Assembly (NCBI RefSeq): GCF_001625215.2
Contig: NC_030383.2
Coordinates: 5,778,779-5,842,778 of the forward strand
Length of the DNA stretch: 64,000 nucleotides
Direction of reading: 5' to 3'
From: Daucus carota subsp. sativus
Taxonomy: Eukaryota; Streptophyta; Magnoliopsida; Apiales; Apiaceae
Shown: one piece after another, positions 1 to 12,055 of the stretch
How positions within the stretch are numbered: position 1 is the stretch's first letter
How the letters are laid out: each line of letters opens with the position of its first letter
Position numbers and translations under genes: made by a program
Notes under the pieces: model-generated
Told to the model about the DNA's origin: nothing
Seen by the model: only the letters and a program-made list of their open reading frames with translations
Databases searched by the model: none

Positions 1-605
1 TAAAAGCATGCTAAAGCTATATTATCCCTCTCATAGCGGGCAAGAGCATTCAAATCCAAAGGTTTGATTTTATGCATTCCTGGATGGTATATTTATAATA
101 ATTATGTTACTTGTAGGCTGTCGCCAATAACTGAACTCTAGCAGCCACTTTTATAATTGTGTGTGATGTTTTCTGATGCATAGAGCTTCTGCATCCTTTG
201 TAGGAACTTCACAGTGCATTGCAATTGTTATTATTTCTAAATACCATTGTAGACATGTTTTGGACATAGGTGGAGACACTCCATAAGCTCTAATAAATGT
301 ATATTATAAGATACATATCAAAATTGAACACAATACTCACATTACAGGATTCTATAATTGACTCTGGAAACTGTCAATGTTTCTTGAATCTATTATATTG
401 TTCTACTCTTGTAGAAGTTTACAAGCAGAAAACATGGTTTAGAAAGATTATAGTAAGATGGCTCCGATACTTAAGTCAACATACTCTCCCATCCTACCTT
501 AAAAAGCTAGACGTTAAACAGGCGAGAGAAAAAAATGGACAAAACATTAAGATTCTATGCATAGTAAATAAGTTTTAGGTCTTAGATAAGCACACGCAAT
601 GCGCG

Positions 606-731
606 GGCACTGTATGGTCTTATGATATTGTTTCATATTTGTCTTTGGAGAAATGAGTAAGGGAACGCGGCACTGTATGGTCTTATGATATTGTTTCATA
701 TTTGTCTTTGGAGAAATGAGTAAGGGAACGC
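606..731. repeat. 63-bp tandem duplication, two copies
   Basis: The unit beginning GGCACTGTATGGTCTTATG and ending GGGAACGC occurs at 606-668 and again at 669-731 without visible differences. A partial third relative (GGCACTGTATGATC) lies near 892. It sits in the apparent intron of the DUF4378 gene. Confidence 0.9.
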
Positions 732-967
732 AAAACCATAATAATCACATTTCAAGGTCTCTCTTGTGGGCTGCAATACGTAACAACATTAAAGATATCA
801 TTCTTCTTTGGGCAACTACAAAGGAACAAAAGATTACAATCCATTGCATACTATAATTGTTTTCAGGTTTGCATAGGCACGCGCAATGCGTTGGCACTGT
901 ATGATCATAATAAATAAGCATATGGGTACCGCTACATGGTTTGTCTGAAAACGTTTCTATTTTGCAG

Positions 968-2500
968 CACTTAGTCGCTGAAGGAGAATCCTCAGGAATC
1001 TTGAAGGAGGCTGGCCCCAGTGCAATTTCGGTTCTGAAAGTTCCTACTGGAGAAGATTTATCATCGGTTCCTGAAAGCTTTAAACAACTTAGTGCTGAAA
1101 TTCATGGTAATTAATTTAAACTATTATCCTCAGTTATATTTTCTTGTTAAGTATGGAAATAGTTGATTCTGTAATATAAATTGACAGAAAAGGAAGGTAA
1201 AGCAATATTACCAACACTACACACCAATATCAACACATACATGCATATACTGATATATATAATACGGTAATAGTTAGCCTATACTATTTTGGCTCCACCA
1301 AGGGAAGCAGGTTATACTATAAAGCAAGAGCTATTCTGATAGTGACAAAGATGTTCCAACTTAACTCCGCAAGTAAGGTGCGGTGGCCTAATATTGTTGG
1401 CCATATTTCGTGTTGCAAGTCTTCACATCCTTCACTTTAATCAAAAACATGTTGTATCAATCTCCATAGCGTGCCTATATGGCATTAAAAGTTATTTCTC
1501 TGAGTTCACTGAGTTTTGTTGCTTTTATTGAGTGGATTCCCCATGTATGCTCTTTAGAAAGTGCGGAGTATCTGCAAAGTTATGCTCAGATTAATATTTT
1601 GCCTGTGAAATGCATTCTTCTTTGAGGAATGCAGGGCATGAGTAAGTATTTGTAATTTCTACTAGCAGGTAGCTGTAGATTCGATTCCCCATAGGGGGTT
1701 GTTGCCCAATATACAGATGTCGTTCTTATTAATTTGTGTTGAGAACATTACTCTTTTGCCTGGAGAAATATGCATATTTATTATTGAAATAATGATCAAT
1801 ATTCAGTGTTATCTATTTTGTTTGAGTCTAATAATTTTCTTAGATAGACTTGTATCTCCATTTTATTTATTCTTCATCCTTTGCACTTTTTCCAGATCTC
1901 CGTAAGCAGCTCTCTCTGCTCCGTAGTCGATCACAGTCAAACTTCGATGCACATTTGCATATCAATAATGACTTTGCTAGTGAGGGATCGAGCCTAAGTT
2001 TTCTTGCCGATGAGATAGTTGTATCTGAGTACTGGCAATCTTTTTACATTGCTGATGTCTTAATTGAATGTGGTCTTTATGATGCGGACATCGATGCATG
2101 CATGCCAAATTCAAAAGGTCCATATCACCCTCTTGGGCCTTGGGTCTTTCACAATCTTGAGAAGAAATACTGTGACGAGACATCTGCACCAAAATATGAG
2201 AGGATGCTACTATTTGATCGTATACGTGCAGCTGTTTTGGAGATTTCACGGTCCTGCAAGAATCCTTGTCCATGGGTGAAGCCCATGACAGCTGAATTTG
2301 GTAAGTTGCCGAAATGTAAGCTGAGGAATGAGGTGCAGAAGTTGCTGGACACCCAAGAGGCACCGGCAAAGGTAATTGATAGGGATACATTTGGTGGGGA
2401 TCTAAGGAGTTCAATCGACATGCTAGGTATAAAATTTGAGAAATCTATAACAGATGACCTCCTGACGGAGCTTGTAATGGAACTGAAATCTGGTGTATAG
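968..2500 (+). CDS. DUF4378 (TRM-like) protein, 3' two coding exons
   Basis: Two exons join in frame: 968-1106 (acceptor TTTGCAG, donor G|GTAATT) and 1896-2500 (acceptor TTCCAG, stop TAG). They encode about 247 C-terminal residues. The second exon carries the conserved C-terminal DUF4378 block: FLADEIVVSEYWQSFYIADV, the L-F-D-x-I motif (LLFDRIRAAVLEIS) and the acidic tail TDDLLTELVMELKSG. DUF4378 ends many plant TON1-recruiting-motif (TRM)/LONGIFOLIA-type proteins, which act at cortical microtubules; that role is family knowledge. Earlier exons lie before base 1 or were not recognised; 1-967 looks intronic. A decayed paralogue of the N-terminal half lies downstream at 6,073-13,802. Confidence 0.85.
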
Positions 2501-3697
2501 TCATAGGGGTGGCGGGGTATAGATAGACATTTGACAACAGAATTAATGAAATAGTGCTGGGAAGGGAGTAAATAATAGGAAATTAAAGTGTTAGGATTTT
2601 AATTTTATTATTTGCATTTGGATATTGATTTTGTTTAGGTGTTTTGATTCGTTTCATCCCGGGTTTAAATTTTGTTATAATCTACCTCTATGTTAGACTT
2701 AAGTAGTTAAGTTTTTCACTGGACCAGTTTGCTGGTTTGTTTTGGTCTCGCTGCAGCTTTAGAGATGATTAGTAGTTCCCTGCTTTAACGCAGTAATATG
2801 AGAAGGAGATAATATATCTTTACTATGTTATTATAGTTGAACTTCTCGACAACTCCAGTTGAACAATTTTATAACAGTGCTTCAAACGCCACCTTTAAAC
2901 CTCCTCTCTCTCACCGTATCTCTCCCAATTTGTTCCTCTCATCACAATCTCACTTTCTGTACTGACAGTTATTCTTCTTCAGTATACTAAAAGTTGAAGT
3001 TGCAATTGATTGAAACGGATAAGCCTAACTTGTTATAGCATTGTTGAGCCTAAAGCCTGAAAGAAAGTGGTAAGACCACTTGTACTTCTACTAACAATGA
3101 TAATGAAAATGTTGCATTGTTGAATCGTTGATAACAGGGAAGAGGTTATAGGAGTCGGTTTCGTTTATGGTAAATGTGTCCGGTTAACGGAAATCGGAAT
3201 CTCAAATCATTGGTGTTTGGATTAATAATTTTGTGATGGAATGAGAACCCAGTCTCACTTGAAGGTAAATCATTCCCCGGACACTTTTTGAATACCCATT
3301 TCCACTCATAATCCAAACACCCCCTAATCTTACTAAATTTTTGCCTAACACCTGCTTCAGAATCTGTATAATGATGAAGCAGGCTCAAGAAATTTTCACC
3401 AAATTTACTAGTAGTATTTCCTTGTGATGTTTATGAACAAGGAAGACCAACATGAAATGCGAGATGAAATTATGAGTGTCAGGGAAAAATATTTCAGGCG
3501 ACTGGGCCAGGGGTATGGTAAAAAAGCAGGTCACAAATAATCAGAATTCAGACAACTCCCCTCTTTAGGCTGATACAATCAAACCCAGTCCACGATAACT
3601 CGGAAAATACGAATTAAGATAAAGGGTTTCTCCCGGTTCCTGTTGACCCAAACTTAACCGAAAAATTGGATCATTTTCGGATTAAAATTATGATTTT
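2501..3697. other. intergenic stretch after the DUF4378 gene
   Basis: The first part is likely 3' UTR of the upstream gene. The rest is AT-rich, with a CT-rich patch near 2,900-2,940. I see no coding frame or RNA gene in it. Confidence 0.5.
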
Positions 3698-3870
3698 TCT
3701 ATGGTGCGCTCATGGGCACACAATAAAGAAAAAAATTGAGAAATTTATCTTATTTTGATTGGCTTACACTCCTTAATAATTGTGTACCCTTGTATTTACA
3801 AAAAACACACCAATCAAAATACACCGAATTCATAAATTTTAGTGATTAGCATGTGCCTATGGATACATAC
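3698..3870. mobile_element. MITE with palindromic termini, copy 1 (diverged)
   Basis: The left end TCTATGGTGCGCTCATGGGC and the right end around AGCATGTGCCTATGGATACA are diverged inverted copies of the ends seen at 56,107-56,285. The left ends of the two copies are clearly homologous, so this is a repeated family. The right boundary is approximate. Confidence 0.55.
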
Positions 3871-3927
3871 TAAACAAACCTTTAAAATTAATATAAGATA
3901 ATCTGAAATTGTATATATAATATGCTA

Positions 3928-4184
3928 CTCCCTCCGTCCCTTTTTAGTTGTCACATTTCTATTTTTGTTGGTCAAATTGATTAATTTTTGACCAAAGATT
4001 ATAAGTCACAATTTCATTATTTTAAAAAACTGAAAATTACATCTTAAAGTAGAATAAAAAAAATTTGCAGTGACATATTTTTTAAAAAATTTCAATTGAT
4101 AAAATATTAACAAATCTCAGTCAAACTTTGATCAATTTGGCCGACACAAAACCAAATGTGACAACTAAAAAGAGACGGAGAGAT
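3928..4184. mobile_element. Stowaway-like MITE
   Basis: Starts CTCCCTCCGTCCC after TA (3,926-3,927) and ends with the degenerate inverted copy GAGACGGAGAGAT followed by TA (4,185-4,186). The inner terminal sequence TTAGTTGTCACATTT is mirrored by AAATGTGACAACTAA. Terminus and TA target duplication fit Tc1/mariner Stowaway elements. No coding capacity. Confidence 0.75.
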
Positions 4185-4321
4185 TAATATAATACAAATA
4201 TTTATTTTATTATTTAAAATAATAACAAGTACTTATTTTATCTATTATAAATTAATTTATAAAATTAAAATAATTTATTAACTTTTTATCTAAGTGAGTT
4301 AGTATTATTGTGGGGTTAATA

Positions 4322-4590
4322 TTCCCTAGTCTCAGCCAATTGTTCACGTTGGGTTTGTGCATGGAGGTTAAGAAATATGTATAAACTAGTCGAAAAGTGA
4401 AACAAAAGTGGGTGAAATAGTGAGACCCAATGTATAAAGGACTATAGTGGAGTAAAAGTAGTGTGAAAAGGGAAAAAAAGCGGGAAATTGGTGAGACATA
4501 TTGATTATTTTTGTTCAGTTTTGTAAGTGTCAAGAATTGGGTGGGACACCCCAAAAACTAAATCGTAAAGAAATGGTTGGGACGGGGAAG
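4322..4590. mobile_element. diverged Stowaway-like MITE
   Basis: Left end TTCCCTAGTCTCAGCCAATT and right end GGTTGGGACGGGGAA form imperfect inverted repeats flanked by TA (4,320-4,321 and 4,591-4,592). Internal sequence resembles the element at 5,403-5,704, including the TGTTTACGTT-like subterminal motif. Confidence 0.5.
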
Positions 4591-4769
4591 TAGGTAAAAA
4601 ATATTACCGAACTCATGGTCAACTTGTTGTGGGATCACTGTACTCAAAAAGCTTGCAAATGAATCACATAACTAGATTTAACCTGTAGTCAAATGATTAC
4701 ACCAATAAAACCTTATATTCAGCTAACCGTCGTTAGAACAACCGTTAAGTATAAATTGACTTTAACGGA

Positions 4770-5260
4770 ATCCGTTAACAAAAATAAAAATATATGATAA
4801 AAATTTGAAAAAAATCAAAAAAACTATGAAAATAGGAAAATTTTGAGAAAAATATCAAAAATCAATTCTTTTAGAATCTAAGAAAAACTAAAAATTTCAA
4901 AAAATCAGAAAATTCTGAAAAAACTTTTAAATATATGAATTTTTAAAAAAAAATATGAAAAATTGTAAGAACTTCGAAAAAATTCTAATTTTTTAAGACT
5001 TCAAAAAAATCTGAAAATTTGAAAAAAATAATTAAAAACTTCAAAAAATCTGATTTTTTTTATCAAGTCATATAATATGACTTGATCAAAAAAAAATTCA
5101 GATTTTCCCCCAAATTTTTTCAAAGCTTTTAGATTTTTTCCAAAAGTTCTACATTTTTTCAAATTATTAAAAAAAATTCCATATTTTTCAAAAAAATTCA
5201 AAATTTTCACTTCTTTTTTTTGAAATTTTCAATATGTTTTAGATATTTTAAAAAAATGGA
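4770..5260. repeat. A/T-rich low-complexity tract
   Basis: Built of A-runs and T-runs with irregular TCAAAAAAATCTGAAAA-like units, A-rich on the left and T-rich on the right. Open frames here (for example 5,001-5,210) are composition artefacts rich in F, K and N. No gene seen. Confidence 0.7.
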
Positions 5261-5402
5261 ATGCATGAAAAAGAGGCCGGAACTGTCCAACAGCCGTTTC
5301 AAATAAGTAACCGATACCTATAAATGTAGGCCCCTGTGGGACCACATAGAACTATTATCGGTAGGACCCACAAATCACCAGGATATTGTATTTTATATAG
5401 TA

Positions 5403-5704
5403 CTCCCTCCGTCCCCCTCAATTGTTTACGTTGGAGGGGGACACGGAGACCAAGACAATGTATGAAAAATGAGTAAAGTTAGATAAAAAGTGGGTAAAGT
5501 GGTGGGACCCATCAATATTTAATAATAGATTTGAGATAGTGGAGGAAAGTAGTGGGTGTAATAGTAGTTTTTATTGTTAAATATGAGATAGTGGGGAAGA
5601 TAGTGGGTGTAATGATGGAAAAACTTACTATTTATGATAACGTAAAGAAATGAGAGGGACATCCCAAAATAGTAACTGTAAAGAAATGAGAGGGACAGAG
5701 GGAG
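5403..5704. mobile_element. Stowaway-like MITE
   Basis: Terminal inverted repeats CTCCCTCCGTCCCCCTCAAT and AGAGGGACAGAGGGAG, with TA on both sides (5,401-5,402 and 5,705-5,706). It contains an internal imperfect duplication of a GAGATAGTGG...AGTGGGTGTAAT unit. Confidence 0.8.
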
Positions 5705-6166
5705 TAGTACTAGTAATATTCATAACTGACTTTCTATAAGTAGCAGCAGGATCAGGACAGCTGCATAATACTCCCCGTCTCAAGCATCACAATAAGCAAT
5801 ACCCCTCTCTCTCGATATCAAAATCAAATAGATACTCCCCCCATCTCTCTCTCCTTTCCGCTCTCGCCAGATTGTAAGCCTCTCTCTCTCTCTCTCCCTG
5901 GCCAGATTACTCTCTCTCTACGAATATGTATATATCCATAGTTGCAGATAGCATGTAGATTTTTTTGATTTACAATTGTCTATCTATATCTACTTATCAA
6001 ATCGATATCTACATGCGATTGTATGCAGGTGCTCTAATTGAGGTGCGCTCGCTTCTTCTTCTGTTCTGGAAAATGAAAACACTTCGACGTCTCACAAAGT
6101 CTAAGCCTCCCGTCAAGAACGATCAAGGTCAATTTCTTTCTTTTCTGTTCATCTGCGTGTATATCT

Positions 6167-6653
6167 TGTTGGTTATTTTAGTGTAATTGAATTAACTAGT
6201 TGATCAATGTAATCATAATGTTACATCGAACAAGTCAGGAGAGTACGGAGTGTATGCTTAGTTCGAGTTTATTATGATTATAAGTGCTTATGAGGCATGT
6301 TCATTGGCATTAGACACATCTATTGGAAGAGAAGTGTCTATTGGCATTAGATTTATCCATTGACATTAGACACATCTATTAGGATAAGACATGTCTATTG
6401 CCATTAGACAAATCTATTTGGATTAAGATGTGTCTATTGTCAAAAGACACATCTATTGACATCTATATATAGATGTTGCATTGATCATTTCAAGGATATG
6501 GTTCATTTGAAATACACAACAAAACACATTCTCTCTTCTTGCAGAATTTCTGATTTTATCCGATTGAATTATTTGGTGAACCACAAATAACTTCAATCTG
6601 AAAGTGTTCACACGACTTCAGAAAAATCCAAGTCACCACCAAATTATACAACA
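6167..6653 (+). repeat. 5' long terminal repeat of copia element
   Basis: 487 bp, TG...CA ends. U3 carries repeated TTAGACACATCTATT-type units, direct and inverted, including a 10-bp inverted pair at 6,426-6,435 and 6,445-6,454. A TATA box (TATATATA) lies at 6,464-6,471, so transcription should start near 6,495-6,505. Confidence 0.93.
6464..6471 (+). promoter_or_regulatory. putative TATA box in copia LTR
   Basis: TATATATA directly downstream of the U3 inverted repeat. The same sequence occurs in the 3' LTR. The assignment rests on position and sequence only. Confidence 0.6.
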
Positions 6654-6668
6654 AAGATTGAAGTTATT
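6586..6668 (+). promoter_or_regulatory. possible self-priming hairpin at the primer-binding site
   Basis: AATAACTTCAATCT in the 5' LTR (6,586-6,599) is the exact reverse complement of AGATTGAAGTTATT (6,655-6,668), which starts one base after the LTR end where the minus-strand primer site should be. The loop is 55 nt. No CCA-complementary TGG motif is present there. Confidence 0.6.
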
Positions 6669-6679
6669 CTATTCTGAAG

Positions 6680-9600
6680 ATGACGAACGGAGAATCTGCA
6701 AAAGACATGACAAGTAAGTTTGCAAAATTGGACAAGTTTGAGGGTCAAGATTTTCGAAGATGGCAAAAGAAGATGCATTTTTTGTTGACCACGCTAAAGG
6801 TTGTGTATGTTCTAAGTACTCCCATGCCCGAAGAGATTGAGAATGAAACTATTGAACAAACAAGGCAACGCTGCAAATGGGAAAACGATGACTACATCTG
6901 CCGCGGTCACATCCTAAACGGTATGTCTGATTCCCTTTTCGATGTATATCAAAATGTTGAGTCAGCGAAAGAATTGTGGGATTCTCTTGAATCCAAGTAC
7001 ATGGCAGAAGATGCTTCTAGTAAGAAGTTTCTGGTCAGTAATTTTATGAATTACAAAATGGTCGATTCTAGACCGGTGATGGAACAATACAATGAATTGT
7101 TAAGGATTCTGGGACAGTTTGTTCAACACAATCTGAAGATGGATGAATCTATCTCTGTTTATGGTGTTATTGACAAACTGCCACCATCATGGAAGGATTT
7201 TAAACACACCTTGAAACATAATAAAGAAGATATGACATTGGTTGAACTTGGAAGTCACTTCCGAATTGAAGAGGCTTTGAGGACTCAAGAAAATGAGAAT
7301 AATCCTAAGGGCAAGAACCAAGTCGGTAACTCTTCTGTGAATATGGTTGAAGATGGTGGATGTTATAAGAATCCTAAAAACAACAAGGGTGACAAACGGA
7401 AATTCAAAGGAAACAACAACTTTTCCAACAAGAGGCCTAAGATTGCATGTTGGAAGTGTGGCAAACCTGGACATTTCAAGAAGGATTGTCGGGTGGGTAA
7501 AAGTAAGCAAGAAAGGCTTAATGCTGGTCCAAGTGGATCCAAGGATCCAGAAAAGCAACAAGGTCAGATTTTGATCAAAAATTGTAATTCTGGTCAGAAT
7601 TATGTATCATTGATATCTGATGCATTTTATGTGCAGGATGATAATGTTGCTTGGTGGATTGATTCTGGAGCAACAAGTCATGTATGTAAAGATCTTCGTT
7701 GGTACACAGAATTTCAACCAATTGAAGATGGATCTATCTTAAAGATGGGAAATGTTGCAACTGAACCGATCAAAGGACTAGGAAATGTTAAGCTAGTGTT
7801 TACTTCAGGAAAATGTATATATTTAAATAATGTGTTGTATGTTCCTGGGATTCGAAAGAATCTCTTGTCTGGTGTTGTATTAAATAATTGTGGATATAAG
7901 CAAGTTTATGAAAGTGACAAGTATATCTTGTCAAAACATGGCACTTTCGTTGGCTTTGGTTACTTATGTAATGGCATGTTTATGTTGAATGTAAATACTC
8001 CATTTAATGATGAATCTTCTTGCATGGCTTCTACGAGTACTAGCATAAATTTGCATAAATCAGAATTATGGCATGCTAGACTAGGACATGTACATTATAA
8101 AAGAATAAAGGATATGTCTAAAATGAGCCTCATACCTGCTATTGATTTAAACAATGAAAAATGTAAAACATGCATGTTAACAAAGATAACTAGAAAGCCC
8201 TTTAAAGTTGCTAATAGGGTGTCTGATGTATTAGAATTGATACACAGTGATTTGTGTGATTTTCATTCTACACCATCATTAGGAAATAAAAAGTATGTTG
8301 TTACTTTTATTGATGATGCTTCTAGATATTGTTATGTATATTTGTTGCATGCGAAAGATGAAGCTCTTGACTCCTTTAAAATATATAAAGAAGAAGTAGA
8401 GCTACATCATCATGGTACCTTGATTAAAAATTTACGTACCGATAGAGGAGGTGAGTATTATGATCCGGTATATTTTCAATCTACTGGTATAATACATCAA
8501 ACCACGGCTCCTTATACACCACAACAAAATGGTGTGGCAGAAAGAAAAAATAGGACATTGAAAGAAATGGTTAATTCCTTGTTGTCCTACTCGGGTTTGA
8601 GTGAGGGTTTTTGGGGTGAGGCTATGTTGACAGCCTGTTATTTATTAAATCGAATTCCTAGTAAGAGGAATAAAATTACCCCTTATGAACTTTGGTATAA
8701 TGAGTCACCAAAATTGAGTTTTCTGAGAGTTTGGGGATGTAGAGCAGTTGTAAGACTCACTGAACCCAAAAGAAGAAACTTGGGTGAACGAGGTATAGAT
8801 TGTATCTTTGTTGGTTATGCGGAGCATTCCATCGCATATAGATTCTATGTGTTAGAATCTAATGGCTATGTGCCTGTGAACTCGATTATCGAGTCAAGAG
8901 ATGCTATCTTTGATGAAAACAGATTTACATCTATACCTAGACCGAGGGACATGCTTCAATCTTCTTCTAGTAGGAACTCAGTTTCTACTGAAGATGTTCA
9001 TCAACCGTCTGAACCAAGGAGAAGCACTAGAGCTAGAAAAACAAAGTCTTTTGGAGATGATTTTCATCTTTATCTAGTTGAGGGTTCTAGAGATGAAATT
9101 AAAGATCAATACCAATATTGTTTTATTATTGAGGAGGATCCAAAAACTTTTACCGAAGCTATGACATCGAGAGATGTTGCATTTTGGAAGGAAGCTATCC
9201 AGGATGAAATGGATTCTATCATGAATAATAATACATGGGAATTGAGTGATTTGCCCCCTGGCTGTAAAGCATTGGGGAATAGATGGATCTTCAAAAGGAA
9301 AATAAAGGTGGACGGTTCGATAGATAAGTTTAAAGCCAGATTGGTAATCCAAGGCTTTAGACAAAAGGAAGGGATTGATTATTTTGATACTTATGCTCCT
9401 GTTGCTAGGACTTCAACTATTAGGTTGTTAATAGCACTTGCTGCTATACACAACCTTGTCATTCATCAAATGGATGTAAAAACTGCATTCTTGAATGGTG
9501 AATTAGATGAAGAGATTTATATGAAACAACCCGAAGGGTTTGTTGTGCCTGGTTGTGAGAACAAGGTGTGTAAATTGAAGAAATCAATTTATGGTCTAAA

Positions 9601-10678
9601 GCAAGCACCTAAGGATTGGCACGATAAATTTGATAAAGTGGTCTTGTCTAATGGTTATGTTATTAACCAAGCAGACAAGTGTGTATATAGCAAATTTGAT
9701 TCTTCTGGTAAAGGAGTTATAATTTGTTTATATGTGGATGACATGTTGATTTTTGGTACAGACCAAAATCAAGTGGATAAAACCAAGAAGTTCTTGTCAT
9801 CTAATTTTGATATGAAAGACATGGGGGAGGCTGAAGTGATTCTTGGTATAAGGATCAAGCGTGAGAATAATGGTATTTCAATTTCTCAATCTCATTATAT
9901 TGAGAAGATTTTGAAAAGATTTAATTTTAAGGATTGTTCTCCAGTTAGCACTCCTCTTGATCCTAGTATTAAACTCCTACCAAATAAAGGTGTTTCAGTA
10001 TCTCAACTTGAATACTCAAGGGCTATTGGTAGTCTTATGTATGCCATGATAAGCACTCGGCCAGATATTGCCTATGCTGTTGGGAAGCTTAGTAGGTACA
10101 CTAGCAAACCAAGTTCTCATCATTGGCAAGCCTTAAGCCGAGTATTCAAGTACTTGAAAGGAACCATGGATTATGGTTTGACGTATACTGGATTTCCTTC
10201 GGTTATTGAAGGTCATTCAGATGCAAGTTGGATTTCCAATGAGGAAGATCATTCTTCCACAAGTGGATGGGTATTCCTCCTTGGGGGAGGTGCTATCTCT
10301 TGGTCATCAAAGAAACAGAGTTGCATTACCGACTCAACAATGGAATCTGAATTTGTGGCATTATCAGCTGCTGGTAAAGAAGCTGAATGGCTAAGAAATC
10401 TGATATATGAAATTCCATTGTGGCCAAAACCTATATCACCCATATCAATCAGGTGTGATAGTCTATCTGCCTTGTCTAATGCTTATAGACAAGTGTTCAA
10501 AGGGACATCTAGACACATAGGTGTTAGACATAGTATGATTCGTGAGCTTATCACTCACGGTGTTATATCAGTGGAGTTTATAAGAACTCAACGTAATTTA
10601 GCCGATCATCTTACCAAAGGATTGAGTAGAGATCTTGTGCACAAGTCGGCTGTGGGGATGGGATTAAAGTCCGTTTAA
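6680..10678 (+). CDS. copia Gag-Pol polyprotein
   Basis: 1,332 codons, uninterrupted. Residues 1-250 are Gag (UBN2-like). A CCHC knuckle [14 protein letters not shown] lies at about 257-270. The aspartic protease motif [12 protein letters not shown] is near 325. The integrase zinc region (ELWHARLGH...CKTCMLTK) is near 463-495, followed by the catalytic core with [17 protein letters not shown] and [15 protein letters not shown]. Reverse transcriptase spans about 845-1,090 with [20 protein letters not shown] and the catalytic YVDDMLIF near 1,017. The RNase H end has GHSDASW and [13 protein letters not shown]. All key residues are present, so the element may be autonomous. The start ATG lies only 26 bp after the LTR. 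Confidence 0.95.
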   Translation: MTNGESAKDMTSKFAKLDKFEGQDFRRWQKKMHFLLTTLKVVYVLSTPMPEEIENETIEQTRQRCKWENDDYICRGHILNGMSDSLFDVYQNVESAKELWDSLESKYMAEDASSKKFLVSNFMNYKMVDSRPVMEQYNELLRILGQFVQHNLKMDESISVYGVIDKLPPSWKDFKHTLKHNKEDMTLVELGSHFRIEEALRTQENENNPKGKNQVGNSSVNMVEDGGCYKNPKNNKGDKRKFKGNNNFSNKRPKIACWKCGKPGHFKKDCRVGKSKQERLNAGPSGSKDPEKQQGQILIKNCNSGQNYVSLISDAFYVQDDNVAWWIDSGATSHVCKDLRWYTEFQPIEDGSILKMGNVATEPIKGLGNVKLVFTSGKCIYLNNVLYVPGIRKNLLSGVVLNNCGYKQVYESDKYILSKHGTFVGFGYLCNGMFMLNVNTPFNDESSCMASTSTSINLHKSELWHARLGHVHYKRIKDMSKMSLIPAIDLNNEKCKTCMLTKITRKPFKVANRVSDVLELIHSDLCDFHSTPSLGNKKYVVTFIDDASRYCYVYLLHAKDEALDSFKIYKEEVELHHHGTLIKNLRTDRGGEYYDPVYFQSTGIIHQTTAPYTPQQNGVAERKNRTLKEMVNSLLSYSGLSEGFWGEAMLTACYLLNRIPSKRNKITPYELWYNESPKLSFLRVWGCRAVVRLTEPKRRNLGERGIDCIFVGYAEHSIAYRFYVLESNGYVPVNSIIESRDAIFDENRFTSIPRPRDMLQSSSSRNSVSTEDVHQPSEPRRSTRARKTKSFGDDFHLYLVEGSRDEIKDQYQYCFIIEEDPKTFTEAMTSRDVAFWKEAIQDEMDSIMNNNTWELSDLPPGCKALGNRWIFKRKIKVDGSIDKFKARLVIQGFRQKEGIDYFDTYAPVARTSTIRLLIALAAIHNLVIHQMDVKTAFLNGELDEEIYMKQPEGFVVPGCENKVCKLKKSIYGLKQAPKDWHDKFDKVVLSNGYVINQADKCVYSKFDSSGKGVIICLYVDDMLIFGTDQNQVDKTKKFLSSNFDMKDMGEAEVILGIRIKRENNGISISQSHYIEKILKRFNFKDCSPVSTPLDPSIKLLPNKGVSVSQLEYSRAIGSLMYAMISTRPDIAYAVGKLSRYTSKPSSHHWQALSRVFKYLKGTMDYGLTYTGFPSVIEGHSDASWISNEEDHSSTSGWVFLLGGGAISWSSKKQSCITDSTMESEFVALSAAGKEAEWLRNLIYEIPLWPKPISPISIRCDSLSALSNAYRQVFKGTSRHIGVRHSMIRELITHGVISVEFIRTQRNLADHLTKGLSRDLVHKSAVGMGLKSV

Positions 10679-11209
10679 AAGTCTCTCATGTTGAGAAACC
10701 CAATTCTCACCTAGGATTACATTAGGTGCTGAATTCAATGTGGAAACTTAACATCTAGAGATTGGAACGCATTACAACATCATCCCAAGTTATGTGTTCA
10801 GACCTGCAAGATAAGGAGGTTGAAGTCTATCTTCTTAATAGTTCTTTTGAAAAATCGCATATGCAGGTGCGAGAATAAAAGAACTACCTATTTGAGCATG
10901 AAGTTTAGCCGCTTCAAGAAGCTTGGACTTGGCTTTGATATGCTTAAGAAGGATTGGGACACAAGGCTAGTAAAATATAGTGTCAAGTAAGAACATTTGA
11001 GAATGTAAAGTTATGTGTATATTATCTTCATGTATTCATTGTGAATAGTAGAGGTTCAATCCATAGCGATACCTTGATATTCGAATATTTGAAATGTGTA
11101 ATATACTAATGTGAAATTCAATCGTCATGATATTTCATTTATGCCTAACTTTGTTATTTGTTGTAATTTTGTTTAGTTGATTATGGATTACACTAAAATG
11201 GGGGAGGAT

Positions 11210-11696
11210 TGTTGGTTATTTTAGTGTAATTGAATTAACTAGTTGATCAATGTAATCATAATGTTACATCGAACAAGTCAGGAGAGTACGGAGTGTATGC
11301 TTAGTTCGAGTTTATTATGATTATAAGTGCTTATGAGGCATGTTCATTGGCATTAGACACATCTATTGGAAGAGAAGTGTCTATTGGCATTAGATTTATC
11401 CATTGACATTAGACACATCTATTAGGATAAGACATGTCTATTGCCATTAGACAAATCTATTTGGATTAAGATGTGTCTATTGTCAAAAGACACATCTATT
11501 GACATCTATATATAGATGTTGCATTGATCATTTCAAGGATATGGTTCATTTGAAATACACAACAAAACACATTCTCTCTTCTTGCAGAATTTCTGATTTT
11601 ATCCGATTGAATTATTTGGTGAACCACAAATAACTTCAATCTGAAAGTGTTCACACGACTTCAGAAAAATCCAAGTCACCACCAAATTATACAACA
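11210..11696 (+). repeat. 3' long terminal repeat of copia element
   Basis: Same length and, by eye, the same sequence as 6,167-6,653. It follows the polypurine tract and is followed by the second TATCT target duplication. Confidence 0.93.
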
Positions 11697-11849
11697 TATC
11701 TATTCACTGTTCTCGTTTAATTAATTGTTTGTCATGTGATTTTTATATGCATAATTAAATGTTTTTTTAATACTATGTGATGGGTGAAAATTGAACTCTT
11801 TTCCACTTGTGTTAAATTCAAGAAATGGGTAAGGGAGGACAATCAGCTT

Positions 11850-12055
11850 ACTGATCTATTGTATTAATTGTAATCCATTGATTAGCAGGTCCTGTGTTTA
11901 TAGTCATGTTAGCTAGCTAGTTTGCTTGCACTTGCTAGGCTTTCTGCCTTCTGTTGTTTTGGTGGGATTTTTGTCCTCCTTTCGCGGGGTATGCCCCGCG
12001 ATTATGTTCCTTTTTCTCTTAATATATTTTGCTTAGCAAAAAATAAAATAAAAAT
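11850..12055 (+). mobile_element. possible LINE 3' tail remnant
   Basis: Sequence ending TTTTGCTTAGCAAAAAATAAAATAAAA, with a GC-rich hairpin CGCGGGG-TATG-CCCCGCG at about 11,984-12,001, resembles 3' ends of plant LINE insertions. No coding part remains. It lies in intron 1 of the disrupted TRM gene. Confidence 0.3.

Larger units (their letters stand above)
6162..11701 (+). mobile_element. complete Ty1/copia LTR retrotransposon
   Basis: The element runs 6,167-11,696 and is flanked by the 5-bp target duplication TATCT (6,162-6,166 and 11,697-11,701). Both LTRs are 487 bp and show no differences on direct reading. The LTRs begin TGTTGG and end CAACA. A single uninterrupted polyprotein frame lies between them, and a polypurine tract GGGGGAGGA (11,200-11,208) sits just before the 3' LTR. 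Gene order protease, integrase, reverse transcriptase, RNase H defines copia. Identical LTRs mean a recent insertion. No tRNA-type primer site starting TGG follows the 5' LTR. Confidence 0.95.

Noticed and set aside
297..578. 93-codon frame near the window start
   Set aside because: Lies in an apparent intron of the DUF4378 gene, with no recognisable domain or codon-like composition.
7187..7561. Minus-strand 124-codon frame in the copia element
   Set aside because: Antisense of Gag; no supporting signal.
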